A stretch of 64,000 nt of DNA from UBA11986 sp963734955. Lineage in GTDB: Bacteria; Bacteroidota; Ignavibacteria; UBA10030; UBA6906. The position numbers and the translations under genes are program-made. Below are positions 52,565-61,777 of the stretch, in pieces; within the stretch, counting starts at the first letter, position 1; each line of letters starts with the position of its first letter. Under the pieces are notes generated by a model. It searched no databases. It was not told where the DNA came from and was given only the letters and a program-made list of their open reading frames with translations. The DNA is taken from contig CAVTJO010000006.1 in assembly GCA_963734955.1 (NCBI GenBank), forward strand, positions 419,450 to 483,449, given 5' to 3'.

Positions 52565-54016
52565 CTAGTTTTGTTGTGTCTTCTGTGCTTCACGGACAAT
52601 CCTCGCAAGCATCCCTTTGAACACCAGCGCGTGTAACGGATAGACCCCATACCAATACGCTATGCCAGGGAGTCCAACAGGATCAAAAACAGCAGTTTGG
52701 CTAATGACAGATCCATTTCTGTTTGGTGCAACAGTAAATTCCAGCCACGCCCGTCCTGGAAGTTTCATTTCAGCCGCAAGACGGAGTTGTCTGCCGGACT
52801 CAAATGATTCAACACGCCACCAGTCAACCACATCTCCCACGCGAAGTTCGTCGGGATGTCTGCGGCCCCTGCGCATCCCCACGCCTCCCACAAGAAGATC
52901 CAAAAACCCCCGTAGCCTCCAGAGCCAGTTCCCATAATACCAACCCGTGGCCCCACCAATCCGCTGTATCGGGCGGAAGGCCTTTGCAGGCGGAACATCT
53001 ACAACAGCTGAACGGGTATCAACAAGCCTGTTGCCTACACGAATCGTTCCGAGTGTGTCACCCATGCCTGTCGAGGAGATTGAATCCGACCATCGAGTTG
53101 TTGCGCATTCACTGTCCTCATTTTTCAGAGCTTCGGCGATGGCTTGTTGCACACCCCGCGGACGAATAGTAAACAGCTTCGCCCCTGATGGATCCTGGAC
53201 GGTAGTTGAATGCCGTAGACTTTCCACCAACTTGCGCCCGGTTCGCGCGTAGAGTGGCGTGACGAGTCCAAGCCAGAGACTGGAAAGGCGCGGTGTGAGC
53301 ACAGGTACGGCGATCATGAACCGGCGGAGGCCTCGTTGATGTGCATACTCTTGCATCAGGTCACCATAGGATACCTGATCTGCGCCGCCGATTTCAATGG
53401 TACGGTGTTGATCCAGAGGAATCTCAAGTGCCTCCATCAGATACTCGAGAAGGTCTGATATGGCAATTGGTTGTGCCTTCACACCAACCCATCGTGGCGT
53501 GATCATAACGGGAAGACGCTCTACGAGTGCGCGAATCATTTCGAATGACAGGCTCCCTGATCCCAGCACAATCGATGCGCGCAGCTCTGCAACCTGAACT
53601 CCAGACTCACGAAGGATGTCCCCCACTTCCTGTCTGCTCTGCAGATGTGGCGAGAGGTTGCTGTCGGAACCGAGTCCGCCGAGATAGATGATGCGTCTCA
53701 CGCCACACTCCCGGGCCGCCTCTCCGAAATTCCGAGCGCCTTCACGATCAAGGTCGACAAAATTGCCATCCGCTCCCATGGAATGAATCAGGTAGAATGC
53801 TGCATCGACATCTTTCAGGGCCTGAACAAGTGTAGATTTCACCAGCACGTCCCCCTTGGCCTTTTCAACCTCCCAGGTTGGATCGATGTGCAAGAATTCC
53901 GGTCGACGCGCAAGAGTGCGGACGCGGTACCCTTGACGATGCATGACCATCAGCAACCGTCCGCCGACATAACCGGTGGCCCCTGTCAGGAGAATACGTT
54001 TGCGAGGTGAGTTCAT
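52565..54016 (-). CDS. NAD(P)-binding SDR protein with C-terminal DUF2867
   Basis: The 483-residue product has an atypical-SDR N-terminal half: LLTGATGYVGGRLLMVMHRQ, VDAAFYLIHSMGADGNF, RIIYLGGLGSDSNLSPHLQS and LRASIVLGSGSLSFEMI. The C-terminal part from about residue 330 (TGWYYGNWLWRLRGFLDLL, VGMRRGRRHP, DELRVGDVVDWWRVESF) is DUF2867, an SRPBCC-like fold. This fusion is often found beside photolyase and SRPBCC genes. Substrate unknown. Last gene of the photolyase operon, overlapping the CIA30 gene by 4 bp. Confidence 0.88.
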   Translation of the reverse strand: MNSPRKRILLTGATGYVGGRLLMVMHRQGYRVRTLARRPEFLHIDPTWEVEKAKGDVLVKSTLVQALKDVDAAFYLIHSMGADGNFVDLDREGARNFGEAARECGVRRIIYLGGLGSDSNLSPHLQSRQEVGDILRESGVQVAELRASIVLGSGSLSFEMIRALVERLPVMITPRWVGVKAQPIAISDLLEYLMEALEIPLDQHRTIEIGGADQVSYGDLMQEYAHQRGLRRFMIAVPVLTPRLSSLWLGLVTPLYARTGRKLVESLRHSTTVQDPSGAKLFTIRPRGVQQAIAEALKNEDSECATTRWSDSISSTGMGDTLGTIRVGNRLVDTRSAVVDVPPAKAFRPIQRIGGATGWYYGNWLWRLRGFLDLLVGGVGMRRGRRHPDELRVGDVVDWWRVESFESGRQLRLAAEMKLPGRAWLEFTVAPNRNGSVISQTAVFDPVGLPGIAYWYGVYPLHALVFKGMLARIVREAQKTQQN

Positions 54017-54585
54017 TCTTTGATGTTGGCGGAGTGTTTTGAGCAGTATTCCACAATTGTTGCAATCTCAAGTGAGAACTCCCCCGACTGCTTTCCTGAA
54101 ATCGTCAGTCCGAACGATTTGATGCTCTGAGTTCTTAGAGGTGGATGATCTAGAACAGGTCTGCCGCGGAACATCGGAATAAACCCGTCAAAAGGAAAAG
54201 ACACCTCGATCCACTCGTCTGATATTGTGGAGAACTTTGCCTGAAAAAGGACACCCTCGGCCGATCGATTGTCGGTGAGGTTCAACTTGTAGTTCTTCCC
54301 GTCACCTTTTACTGCAAGAATCAATCCGGCAAGCCCGTTGAGGTTGTGCTCTGTGCCAATCGTCCGCACCGAGGCAAACCCACCACCGTTGTCGAGCGAA
54401 ACCGCCCCTGTAAAGAGTGCAGGTCCCGCTGCACGTTGTACCATCCTCCCTGATGAGGCCCCACCCATAACAATATCATTCACAGGCAGCCAGAGGTCCG
54501 CCTGGTGCGGTTCGGTAAAATCAAAGATGATCCGCCGCCTGGATCCCGGGGTAACGTCAACAGATGATTGATTGATCGTTGTCAT
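54013..54585 (-). CDS. CIA30-domain protein
   Basis: The 190-residue product has FDFTEPHQADLWLPVNDIVM, GGASSGRMVQRAAGPALFTG, LDNGGGFASVRT, YKLNLTDNRSAEGVLFQAKF and FDGFIPMFRGRPVLDHPPL, which is the CIA30 jelly-roll fold (named after complex I intermediate-associated protein 30). No signal peptide. In bacteria such proteins often sit near oxidoreductases or photolyases; function unknown. 4-bp overlap with the SDR gene. Confidence 0.86.
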   Translation of the reverse strand: MTTINQSSVDVTPGSRRRIIFDFTEPHQADLWLPVNDIVMGGASSGRMVQRAAGPALFTGAVSLDNGGGFASVRTIGTEHNLNGLAGLILAVKGDGKNYKLNLTDNRSAEGVLFQAKFSTISDEWIEVSFPFDGFIPMFRGRPVLDHPPLRTQSIKSFGLTISGKQSGEFSLEIATIVEYCSKHSANIKE

Positions 54586-54607
54586 GATGAATTGTCATTT
54601 GTTGGTG

Positions 54608-56896
54608 TCAGAATTCGGCGCTGACTCCGATTGAGGGGAGTATGCCGATTGCGCTTTCATTGAACTCGGCCCGTTGTTCGCGTGCATTCCATCGAACACC
54701 GCCGCTGAACTTGTTATTGTAGACGTTCTGGACATCGAGATAGACGATGAGGTTCCATGCGGAGAAATTCCAGCGGCGATCAACTCGTATATCGAGACTA
54801 TGAGCGCTTTTGACACGGAGTCTGTTATACGCTGAGACGTCCTGCGTCCCGTTCGGATTAAATGGCGTATATGGCTGACCGGTGGCAAACCGGAACTTCA
54901 TGCTCGCTTCCCATCGTTCATCGAACCTGTACCCGGCACTAACATTGATGATGAACTCCTGGTCGAACGCTCCCTGGCGCTCAACTCCGTCGAGTGCAAT
55001 GAAAGTTGTCCGCATCAAAGTAGCACTGAGAAGTCCGTAGAGAGGCGTATCAGAAAGCTTCTTTTGGATTAATAGCTCCACACCCCGTGATTGGCCCTTC
55101 CCTCCACTCACCAGCTCGTCAAACCCGAACGACGCAAAGTTGTCATCCGAGCCGCCGAAACCACCGCCTGTATTTGCAAGGACGAGATAGGGGCGGTTCA
55201 CACTGGCCGGGTAATCCCGGTAGTCTTTGTAAAAACCCTCCAACCGCAACTTCAGGTCAAAATCGATCAGGTGGTCGATGCTGAGAATGTATTGATCTGC
55301 ACGTGCTGCGCGCAAAGCCCGGTTCTTTTCATTTGCCACAAGCCAGACATACGACGGGTTTTGCCGGTAGACGCCCGCATTTGCCGTGACACTCGTGAGA
55401 GGTGAGATATCATACGCAATCGAGGCGCGCGGCGAAAGGTACGTCTTCATATCAATCAAGCTGAAATAGTCAAGCCTTCCCCCAACCGTAACCCTCAAAT
55501 CATCGAGAAACCGGTGTGAGATCTGTGCATAGCCTGAAGCTTTGTATCCTGTCGAGACGAAGTTGCTGACATTGATGTCGAGGGATTCTCCAAATGTCGT
55601 CCGATACCTCGGAAGTGCAAGATCCGAAGTGAATCGGATCCCTTTCACCTGGGCGCCAAATGAAAGTTCAGTCGTGGTTGCAGGCTTCAACACAACATCA
55701 GTTCGCAGACTTGTTTCCCCCTCTTTCGATCTGTTGGTAAAGATAGGGTTCAGTATTGAGTCGCGCTGAATGCCGTTGTAGCTTACGTAGGTCCGTCCCA
55801 AAGTAACACGGGAAAATCCATTGCCAAGCAGGTGCTGCCACGTTACACCGCTGACGTATTGTCGCTGGGCTGTACCGAGAATGCGGGAATTATCAAACAT
55901 GTTATCGGCGTCGCTGTTGAAAAAAGTCACATCATCAATCGCACCAACTGCAAGGAACGTCAAGCTATTGTTCCGGTCCAACCTGTAGGACATCCTGCCA
56001 AGGAAATCCCAGTATTCGGGCACAAAACTGAACCCAGCGGCCTTGAAGATGAAGTCGAGATAGCTGCGCCGCGCTGAGAATATGAACGACCCGTCGGTCG
56101 ATACAGGCCCCTGAAGATTCAAGCCAAATTGGCTGGCGGAGATCGCCCCCTTTCCTCCGAGAGCATCTGTTCTGCCATCTTGCATATCCAGCGTGAGAAC
56201 TGAAGACATGCGGTCGCCATACCGCACACCAAAGCCGCCGGTGGAGAATGCAGTCTCCCGGACAAAATCGAGGTTGATGAAGCTCAACGGACCGCCACCT
56301 GCACCCTGCGTACCGAAATGATTAATACTCGGGATTTCCACGTTGTCAATCACGAAAAGATTTTCCGATGGCGCCCCTCCGCGCACGACGAGGTCGTTCC
56401 GTCCGGGAGCGGCCTGTGCAACTCCCGGAAGGACTGCAACGGCGCGTACCACATCTTCAAAGGCCCCCGGTGATCGGCGGATCTCCTCGTACGAGAGACG
56501 CTGCACACTGACAGGCGCATCTGGCGTATTCCGGAAGTAGCTCGCCCGCACCTCAACTTCATCGATGGAAAGAACGGATTCTTCAAGCCGAACGACAAGA
56601 TCGACGGATCGTTGTACTGCAACAACAATATCAGGGACGACAACGGGTTTGATGCCAACTCCTGAGACTCTGATTTGATAGGTCCCAACGGGAACGCCAG
56701 TGATGACGAAGCGACCATTCGCATCCGCAGCTGCGCCGAGGTTCGTATTAAGCACAACGATGTTTGCTCCGGCGATTGGCTCCTCAGTCGACTCCGACAG
56801 GATGATCCCCTTGATCGACCCTTGCGGAGACTGCCCGTACGAAACCGACGGAGCAATGAAGATCAAAGATAGCATGAATGTTGCCAGCCGATTCAT
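54608..56896 (-). CDS. TonB-dependent outer-membrane receptor (intact)
   Basis: The 762-residue product has a signal peptide (FMLSLIFIAPSVSYG), a carboxypeptidase-regulatory-like domain (GSIKGIILSESTEEPIAGAN, residues 26-105), a plug (EEIRRSPGAFEDVVRAVAVL, VVRGGAPSENLFVIDNVEIP) and a barrel ending in a short aromatic strand (IGILPSIGVSAEF). Unlike the receptor at 22042 it is uninterrupted. It sits in the middle of the photolyase operon, overlapping the lipocalin gene by 4 bp, so uptake of a compound connected with light stress or with lipocalin cargo is conceivable but unproven. Confidence 0.92.
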   Translation of the reverse strand: MNRLATFMLSLIFIAPSVSYGQSPQGSIKGIILSESTEEPIAGANIVVLNTNLGAAADANGRFVITGVPVGTYQIRVSGVGIKPVVVPDIVVAVQRSVDLVVRLEESVLSIDEVEVRASYFRNTPDAPVSVQRLSYEEIRRSPGAFEDVVRAVAVLPGVAQAAPGRNDLVVRGGAPSENLFVIDNVEIPSINHFGTQGAGGGPLSFINLDFVRETAFSTGGFGVRYGDRMSSVLTLDMQDGRTDALGGKGAISASQFGLNLQGPVSTDGSFIFSARRSYLDFIFKAAGFSFVPEYWDFLGRMSYRLDRNNSLTFLAVGAIDDVTFFNSDADNMFDNSRILGTAQRQYVSGVTWQHLLGNGFSRVTLGRTYVSYNGIQRDSILNPIFTNRSKEGETSLRTDVVLKPATTTELSFGAQVKGIRFTSDLALPRYRTTFGESLDINVSNFVSTGYKASGYAQISHRFLDDLRVTVGGRLDYFSLIDMKTYLSPRASIAYDISPLTSVTANAGVYRQNPSYVWLVANEKNRALRAARADQYILSIDHLIDFDLKLRLEGFYKDYRDYPASVNRPYLVLANTGGGFGGSDDNFASFGFDELVSGGKGQSRGVELLIQKKLSDTPLYGLLSATLMRTTFIALDGVERQGAFDQEFIINVSAGYRFDERWEASMKFRFATGQPYTPFNPNGTQDVSAYNRLRVKSAHSLDIRVDRRWNFSAWNLIVYLDVQNVYNNKFSGGVRWNAREQRAEFNESAIGILPSIGVSAEF

Positions 56897-57450
56897 TGTC
56901 CACTCCGTGTATGACTGGTCCGGATCAATCCATCAAGCGTGTAGCCTTGCATCTTCACCCGATCAAGGATGTTCTCCAGCCTCCCGTCATCCATTTCTGG
57001 CGAACGGGCAAGAACCCACAGGTACTTCCTCCCGGGTTCGCCGATCACAACGTAGCTGTAATCAGGGGCGAGATCGAGAATCCAGTAGTCGCCCCATACA
57101 AAAGGAAGAAACGAAAGGAACGCCGGAGCAAATCTTACTTCAAGTTTCGAAATCGGGCCATCTTTACTGGCCCGCCTTGCTCTTCCATTTGCTTGTGACA
57201 ATTCCCCGCCCGATTTAGTGCATCGGTTCACGACCTTGATGTCACCGTCATCAAGAAGAGAGTATGTTGCAGTCACGTCGCTGATACAATCGTCCTGGAA
57301 CCTGTTGGGGAGCCGGGCGATCTCGTACCATGTGCCACTGTACCTGACCAGGTCCACCGTATCGACGACGTTTAACGGCTCAGGTGAACTACCCTGCGAG
57401 AGAGCCTGTCCCGCAAGAAGAACAATTACACCCACCATATTCTTCTTCAT
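56893..57450 (-). CDS. Lipocalin family protein (Blc-like)
   Basis: The 185-residue product has a signal peptide (MVGVIVLLAGQALSQG) without a lipobox, and lipocalin motifs VDLVRYSGTWYEIARLPNRF, ISDVTATYSLLDDGDIKVVN, FLPFVWGDYWILDLAPDYSY and KYLWVLARSPEMDD. Bacterial lipocalins bind lipids or other hydrophobic ligands in the periplasm and help in membrane stress. Genes of this family recur in light-controlled operons beside photolyases. 4-bp overlaps on both sides. Confidence 0.93.
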   Translation of the reverse strand: MKKNMVGVIVLLAGQALSQGSSPEPLNVVDTVDLVRYSGTWYEIARLPNRFQDDCISDVTATYSLLDDGDIKVVNRCTKSGGELSQANGRARRASKDGPISKLEVRFAPAFLSFLPFVWGDYWILDLAPDYSYVVIGEPGRKYLWVLARSPEMDDGRLENILDRVKMQGYTLDGLIRTSHTRSGQ

Positions 57451-57938
57451 GTGTGTGCCTTCTGCTGAACGGTAGGGGATTGCTCTGAGCCAAACATCAC
57501 TGTGATCACTTGCGACCTGTGCGAGAAAATGTCCTCAAGGTGTTTCTTCACCGCCAGTCGTTGTGCCATCATCCCGATCAGTCCGAATGGCATCGCATAG
57601 TGCACTTCGTCATCAATCAGCGTGCCTCGCTCTACCTCGGTGAACGTATGTGAATGGTGCCAGAATCTATACGGCCCCATGACCTGTTTATCCACAAAAC
57701 TGAATGGGGGATTGTACTCAGTGATCAGACTCTTCCAGCGCATGCGGATCCCCATCACTCTGACACTGTACTGGAATACTGCTCCCTCCTTCATCACAAC
57801 GAGTGAAGGAGTGAGAATGCGAAAACCAAGCGAGGGCGGAGTTATCCTGGCAAGGTTCTCCGGCTTTTCAAAGAAAGAAAATACATCGGCGAGAGGCCGG
57901 GGGACAAGTTGTGTTTTATGTAGTCGATACGTCTTCAT
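57447..57938 (-). CDS. SRPBCC-family protein (ligand-binding, cyclase/dehydrase-like)
   Basis: The 163-residue product has RPLADVFSFFEKPENLARIT, PPSLGFRILTPSLVVMKEGA, RWKSLITEYNPPFSFVDKQ, GPYRFWHHSHTFTEVERGTL, the START-like helix-grip fold. Similar proteins occur next to photolyases in many bacteria and are sometimes annotated as CDP-paratose 2-epimerase-like by similarity only. No catalytic residue can be named. Overlaps the photolyase and lipocalin genes by 4 bp each. Confidence 0.88.
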   Translation of the reverse strand: MKTYRLHKTQLVPRPLADVFSFFEKPENLARITPPSLGFRILTPSLVVMKEGAVFQYSVRVMGIRMRWKSLITEYNPPFSFVDKQVMGPYRFWHHSHTFTEVERGTLIDDEVHYAMPFGLIGMMAQRLAVKKHLEDIFSHRSQVITVMFGSEQSPTVQQKAHT

Positions 57939-59284
57939 TTCATCCTGTCAACAGTGGTAATGTATTTGCCGATGTCGAATTTCCTTTTGCATCCGTCGTA
58001 GCTCATATATCGGACTTTCCCAAAGACCGGCCGTTCTCCCCATGCACGGTCATGAACGCCGCCAATGCTCCACGCTATTCCGGTGTAACCATTGGGATCA
58101 CGGCCATCCAGCTCGTACTTGTCATTGAGGTAAATGGCAGTACGCATTGCTTGTTCCGGTGTGGGGGTCCATTCGAGGATTTTCTTCGCCCAATACATTC
58201 TCATAAATCCGTGCATCTTTCCTGTACGTACCATCTCCATCTGGGCGGCATTCCAGAGTGGATCGTGTGTAGTGCCGCGTTCAAAATGCGCCCGCGAATA
58301 TGTATGCAAGCGTTCGTCGGCTCTGTGGTCATCCAATGTTTTCATTGCCCATGATGGGAAGGCGCCGACAGAATCGTAGTCGGGAGTATGGAGACAGAAA
58401 TTGTCGGATAATTCTCTCCTCACGACCAGCTCTTCAATAAATGCGTCTCGTGCCTTGCCCGGTGGGGAGTGCCTTATCACCTCAAGTGCCACACGTTGGG
58501 CCGAAATCTGACCGAAGTGGAGATACGGTGAGAGATCCGATTGTACCGGATCGGAGGGGTCGTTGCGCCACATCCCGTATCGTGCCAGTTTCTGTTTAAT
58601 GAATTGTCCCAGCACCCTATGAGCAGCTTCCTCTCCCGGAATCAGCCAGTCAACCGGCTTCACCGTTGTGTCAATCTTCAACCCTTTCCGCACACGTTTC
58701 CAATCTGTAGGTTTCACATTCCTTTTCCATTTGAACCTGTTCCTCGACACTCGGGGAAACTGATCGAGAAAAGTATCAAGTGACCGGTGGATTTTCGGTC
58801 TAATGGTTGCGGCAGCATATTCACGCTTATCCGATAGCAACCGACACGGGACTATGTTGTGGGCATCAACCTCGTGAAAAGGAATCTGCAGGTGTTTCGC
58901 AACGTCGGTTTTCCATTCCAGGTGAATGCGAAGGGGAGAGAAATCAGTGACAAGGGTTCCCACGCCATTCTTCTTCACAAACGAGGATACCTCACGTGCA
59001 GGCAAACCGGAAAACAGGAAGAAGGGAATCCCGTACCGTGCAAGGCTTCGCTCAACTTCCTCAAGGCCCCGCAGCATGAAGTCATATTGCCGGAGCGTTG
59101 CATCGAGAAACCGGGGAGAGAGTGTGAAAACCACAGCGAGGGGAACCTTCCTTTTTCGGGCAAGCTCCCCGGCATACAGAAAGGCCCAGTTATCACGCAC
59201 ACGTTGGTCTCTGCTCATCCAGTAGACAACCGGGCCTTCTGTTTCAATCCCTTCAACAAGTATTTTTCTGCGTTGACGATCCAC
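57935..59284 (-). CDS. phrB: Class II CPD photolyase
   Basis: The 449-residue product has GPVVYWMSRDQRVRDNWAFL at the N-terminus, FHEVDAHNIVPCRL, SPYLHFGQISAQRVALEV, ELVVRRELSDNFC, HDPLWNAAQMEMV, MHGFMRMYWAKKILEWT and the class II signature YTGIAWSIGGVHDRAWGERP, VFGKVRYMSYDGCKRKFD. It uses FADH and light to split cyclobutane pyrimidine dimers. GTG start, only 6 bp after the DUF4397 gene. Position in an operon led by a B12-type light sensor fits light-induced expression. Confidence 0.95.
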   Translation of the reverse strand: MDRQRRKILVEGIETEGPVVYWMSRDQRVRDNWAFLYAGELARKRKVPLAVVFTLSPRFLDATLRQYDFMLRGLEEVERSLARYGIPFFLFSGLPAREVSSFVKKNGVGTLVTDFSPLRIHLEWKTDVAKHLQIPFHEVDAHNIVPCRLLSDKREYAAATIRPKIHRSLDTFLDQFPRVSRNRFKWKRNVKPTDWKRVRKGLKIDTTVKPVDWLIPGEEAAHRVLGQFIKQKLARYGMWRNDPSDPVQSDLSPYLHFGQISAQRVALEVIRHSPPGKARDAFIEELVVRRELSDNFCLHTPDYDSVGAFPSWAMKTLDDHRADERLHTYSRAHFERGTTHDPLWNAAQMEMVRTGKMHGFMRMYWAKKILEWTPTPEQAMRTAIYLNDKYELDGRDPNGYTGIAWSIGGVHDRAWGERPVFGKVRYMSYDGCKRKFDIGKYITTVDRMK

Positions 59285-59290
59285 GGTGGT

Positions 59291-60578
59291 CTAGTTGTTC
59301 ACAACTATTTGTGCACCCAGTGCATGTGTGCCCGTGCCACCAACAAAGCCTTTGGCAAACACAGTATAGATTTTGCCTGCCTGGAGCGTAATATTTGGCA
59401 GAGACAGTACAACAGTGCTCGTGCTGGCCAGCCTGACTTGCAGATTGTAAGTAGCTGCATCAAGCGGCGTGAACTCGGTGTTCTCTTGGAAAGCCTTGTT
59501 ACCAAACACAACCGCTCCACCTTGAACTGCGACATCAACTGATGGTGCGTTCGGTGAAAGATGGACAAAGCGGACATGGGCCTTTCCGGACGCAGGGGTC
59601 GTCAGGTTTATCCCGAAGAACCAGTGGTGAAATACTCGAAACCGAATCTGTTGCAAATACAGAGTAGGCAGCACCTGCTTCCACCTGCAACATGGCGTCG
59701 ATGACCGTTGTAGATGTCCCGGTTACGTTGACCTTGATGTTGCGCGAACCTGCGTCGACATTAAGGTAGGCGGTGTTGTTCGGGAACGTGAGGTTCATAC
59801 CACTCACAGTGTTATCCACAAGCAAATCAACACCGGGTGCATCGGGCGATGCGTGGATAGCCATTACTTTCGCAGGTGAAGTCGATGGCTTGTTTACAAT
59901 TGCCTGTGCGCCAAGGGCCTGGGTGCCGCTTCCGTTCAGAAACCCTTTTGCAAACACGGTGTAGATTCCGCCTTCAGCAAAGGTTGTGTTTGGAAGACTC
60001 AACACGACGGTTGATGTGCCGGCGACACGGACTTCAAGATTATATGTTCCAGCATCCAGTGGTGTGAAGGGCGTGCCTGCTTTGAACGCGGTATTTGAGA
60101 ACACCACGGCTCCTCCCTGTAACGCGATGTCCACTGCAGGCGTGTTAGGCGAGAGATGCACAAACCGAACATGCGCTTTACCTGCAGCCGGAGCGGTCAG
60201 ATTATCGGTAAGGACAACCGGTGCCAGCCGTGCGACAGAGTCGGCTGCAATCACGGTGTAACTCGTGTTGGCCGTAATCTGCAGATTGGCATCGATTACT
60301 GTTGTTGTTGTTCCTGCAACACGAACTTTCACGTTGGGTGTTCCTGCCGGAACTGCCAAATACCCGGTGTTGTCGGGAAACATCAGGCCTGATGCGACCA
60401 CGGTATTGTTTACCAACAGATCAACTGCCGGGGCGTCAGGTGATGCGTGGACGACAAGAACTTGGCCCGAACCGGCCGTACCCGGAGTAGCTGTTGCGTC
60501 GTCGCTATTGCAGCCGGTAAGCAATCCGATTGCGGCGATCATTCCAATAAGACTCTTGAACGTCTTCGTTATATACAT
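59291..60578 (-). CDS. DUF4397 lipoprotein with duplicated A-B domain pairs, frameshifted in this sequence
   Basis: Lipobox LLTGC (C23). The mature part has four domains in A-B-A-B order: A begins VLVVHASPDAPAVDLLVNN, B begins AHVRFVHLSPNTPAVDIALQ, then A again VMAIHASPDAPGVDLLVDN; the last B (AHVRFVHLSPNAPSVDVAVQ) lies in another frame, entered near 59605-59613, and ends KIYTVFAKGFVGGTGTHALG. Joined length is about 425 residues. DUF4397 domains are beta-sandwiches of surface proteins. It starts 17 bp after the barrel gene and ends 6 bp before photolyase. Confidence 0.87.
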
Positions 60579-60595
60579 TTCCTGCTCCTTTGGGG

Positions 60596-61102
60596 TTAGT
60601 TAAAATAAAAGTGAAATCCGACATTTTCAAAACTGAGGGCACGGAGTGCCGAGACGCCAAACTTGTCGTCCGGACCGCTGAGTTGTTCAAACTGAAGTCC
60701 ATGACCGGCACTTAAAGAGAATTGGTCGGTGACAAACCACTCCACGCCCAGATCGGCCGTGATGATCATTTTTGACTTTACTTCAGTCCCTACCGTCCGG
60801 GCATTCGTTTGTAACTCGACACCAGGGCGAATAAAGAAATTCACCTTTTCGGTCATTACAACGTTGACCGGGATACCAACGTTGACGTGAAATCGGTCCT
60901 TTGCAGTACCAAGAACATTCTTGTCGGCAAATCCGAGTCCAAGGTCAACACCAACGATCGGCGATACCCAAATCCTACCACCAACTGGAGCAGACATGGA
61001 ATACCACCCGAGTCCGACGGTACCGGCTTTTGGTTCTGCAGCCTTCAATGGTGTTGCTCCGATCATTAAACCAATTATTCCGAGAACGATTATCTGCTTC
61101 AT
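60596..61102 (-). CDS. Small outer-membrane beta-barrel protein
   Basis: The 168-residue product has a signal peptide (IIVLGIIGLMIGATPLKA) and alternating beta strands: TVGLGWYSMSAPVGGRIWVS, VDLGLGFADK, NFFIRPGVELQTNART, ITADLGVEWFVTDQFSLSAG, ending in VGFHFYFN with a terminal aromatic-x-Asn. This is an OmpW/OmpX-like eight-stranded barrel in outline. AAGGAGCAAC ribosome binding site. Function unknown; located between the fasciclin and DUF4397 genes. Confidence 0.75.
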   Translation of the reverse strand: MKQIIVLGIIGLMIGATPLKAAEPKAGTVGLGWYSMSAPVGGRIWVSPIVGVDLGLGFADKNVLGTAKDRFHVNVGIPVNVVMTEKVNFFIRPGVELQTNARTVGTEVKSKMIITADLGVEWFVTDQFSLSAGHGLQFEQLSGPDDKFGVSALRALSFENVGFHFYFN

Positions 61103-61136
61103 CTGTTGCTCCTTGTATTTGTTTTATGGATACAAT

Positions 61137-61166
61137 GGGGAACCGGCAGTTACTTGCCGGTTCCCC
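61137..61166 (-). terminator. Strong intercistronic hairpin after the fasciclin gene
   Basis: GGGGAACCGGCA (61137-61148) and TGCCGGTTCCCC (61155-61166) form a perfect 12-bp stem with a 6-base loop. On the minus strand it stands 9 bases after the fasciclin stop. No long T-run follows, so it may be a partial terminator or an RNA-stabilising element that separates expression of carH-DUF378-fasciclin from the genes after it. Confidence 0.6.
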
Positions 61167-61174
61167 GACCTGAG

Positions 61175-61693
61175 TTACTTCGTTTCTCTTGCCATTGGAG
61201 GCATGATTACCGAATCAATAACATGCATGACACCGTTGCTGGCTTCGATGTCAACAGATGTGACCTTTGCCTTATCAACCATGACTGTCTTGCCCTTCAC
61301 ACTGATCTTTACTGAGCTTCCTTCGACCGTCTTTGCTGAAGTGATCTTTACGACATCAGACGACATGACCTTGCCGGCAACCACGTGATAGAGAAGTACC
61401 TTTGTGAGTTGTTCCTTGTTCTTTAGAAGGTTATCAAGCGTGGCCTTGGGAATCTTGGCGAAAGCTTCGTCCGTCGGGGCAAAGACCGTGAATGGTCCAT
61501 CGCCCTTCAGTGTCTCGATGAGACCCGCTTCCGTCAGCGCCGTGGCAAGAGTCTTGAAATTGCCTGCAGCGACCGCTGTCTCGATAATATCCTTCTTCGC
61601 CACCTTGTGACCATCGCCCGCAAACATTGCAGGCGTCGTCGCAACGGAGAGAGCGAAGACAGCAATAACTTGTTTCAGAAATGATGCTTTCAT
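61175..61693 (-). CDS. Fasciclin (FAS1) domain protein
   Basis: The 172-residue product has a signal peptide (VIAVFALSVATTPAMFAG) and one FAS1 domain: DIIETAVAAGNFKTLATAL, GPFTVFAPTDEAFAKIPK (H1 motif), TKVLLYHVVAGKVMSSDVV and ASNGVMHVIDSVIMPP (H2 motif). FAS1 proteins are extracellular and adhesive. The ATG at 61693 follows AAAGGAAA; the upstream frame start at 61750 is unlikely. Second to third in the light-sensor operon. Confidence 0.93.
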   Translation of the reverse strand: MKASFLKQVIAVFALSVATTPAMFAGDGHKVAKKDIIETAVAAGNFKTLATALTEAGLIETLKGDGPFTVFAPTDEAFAKIPKATLDNLLKNKEQLTKVLLYHVVAGKVMSSDVVKITSAKTVEGSSVKISVKGKTVMVDKAKVTSVDIEASNGVMHVIDSVIMPPMARETK

Positions 61694-61777
61694 AGATGAG
61701 TTTCCTTTGAGTGATTTGTTGTTGTAAATTGTGGTTGTGGACCTCGGCATTGTGCCTCAGTTACACATTTGTTGAGT

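Noticed and set aside
59291..60578. Possible CRISPR or tandem repeat array
   Set aside because: The repetition is that of protein domains (A-B-A-B); spacing and length do not fit an array.
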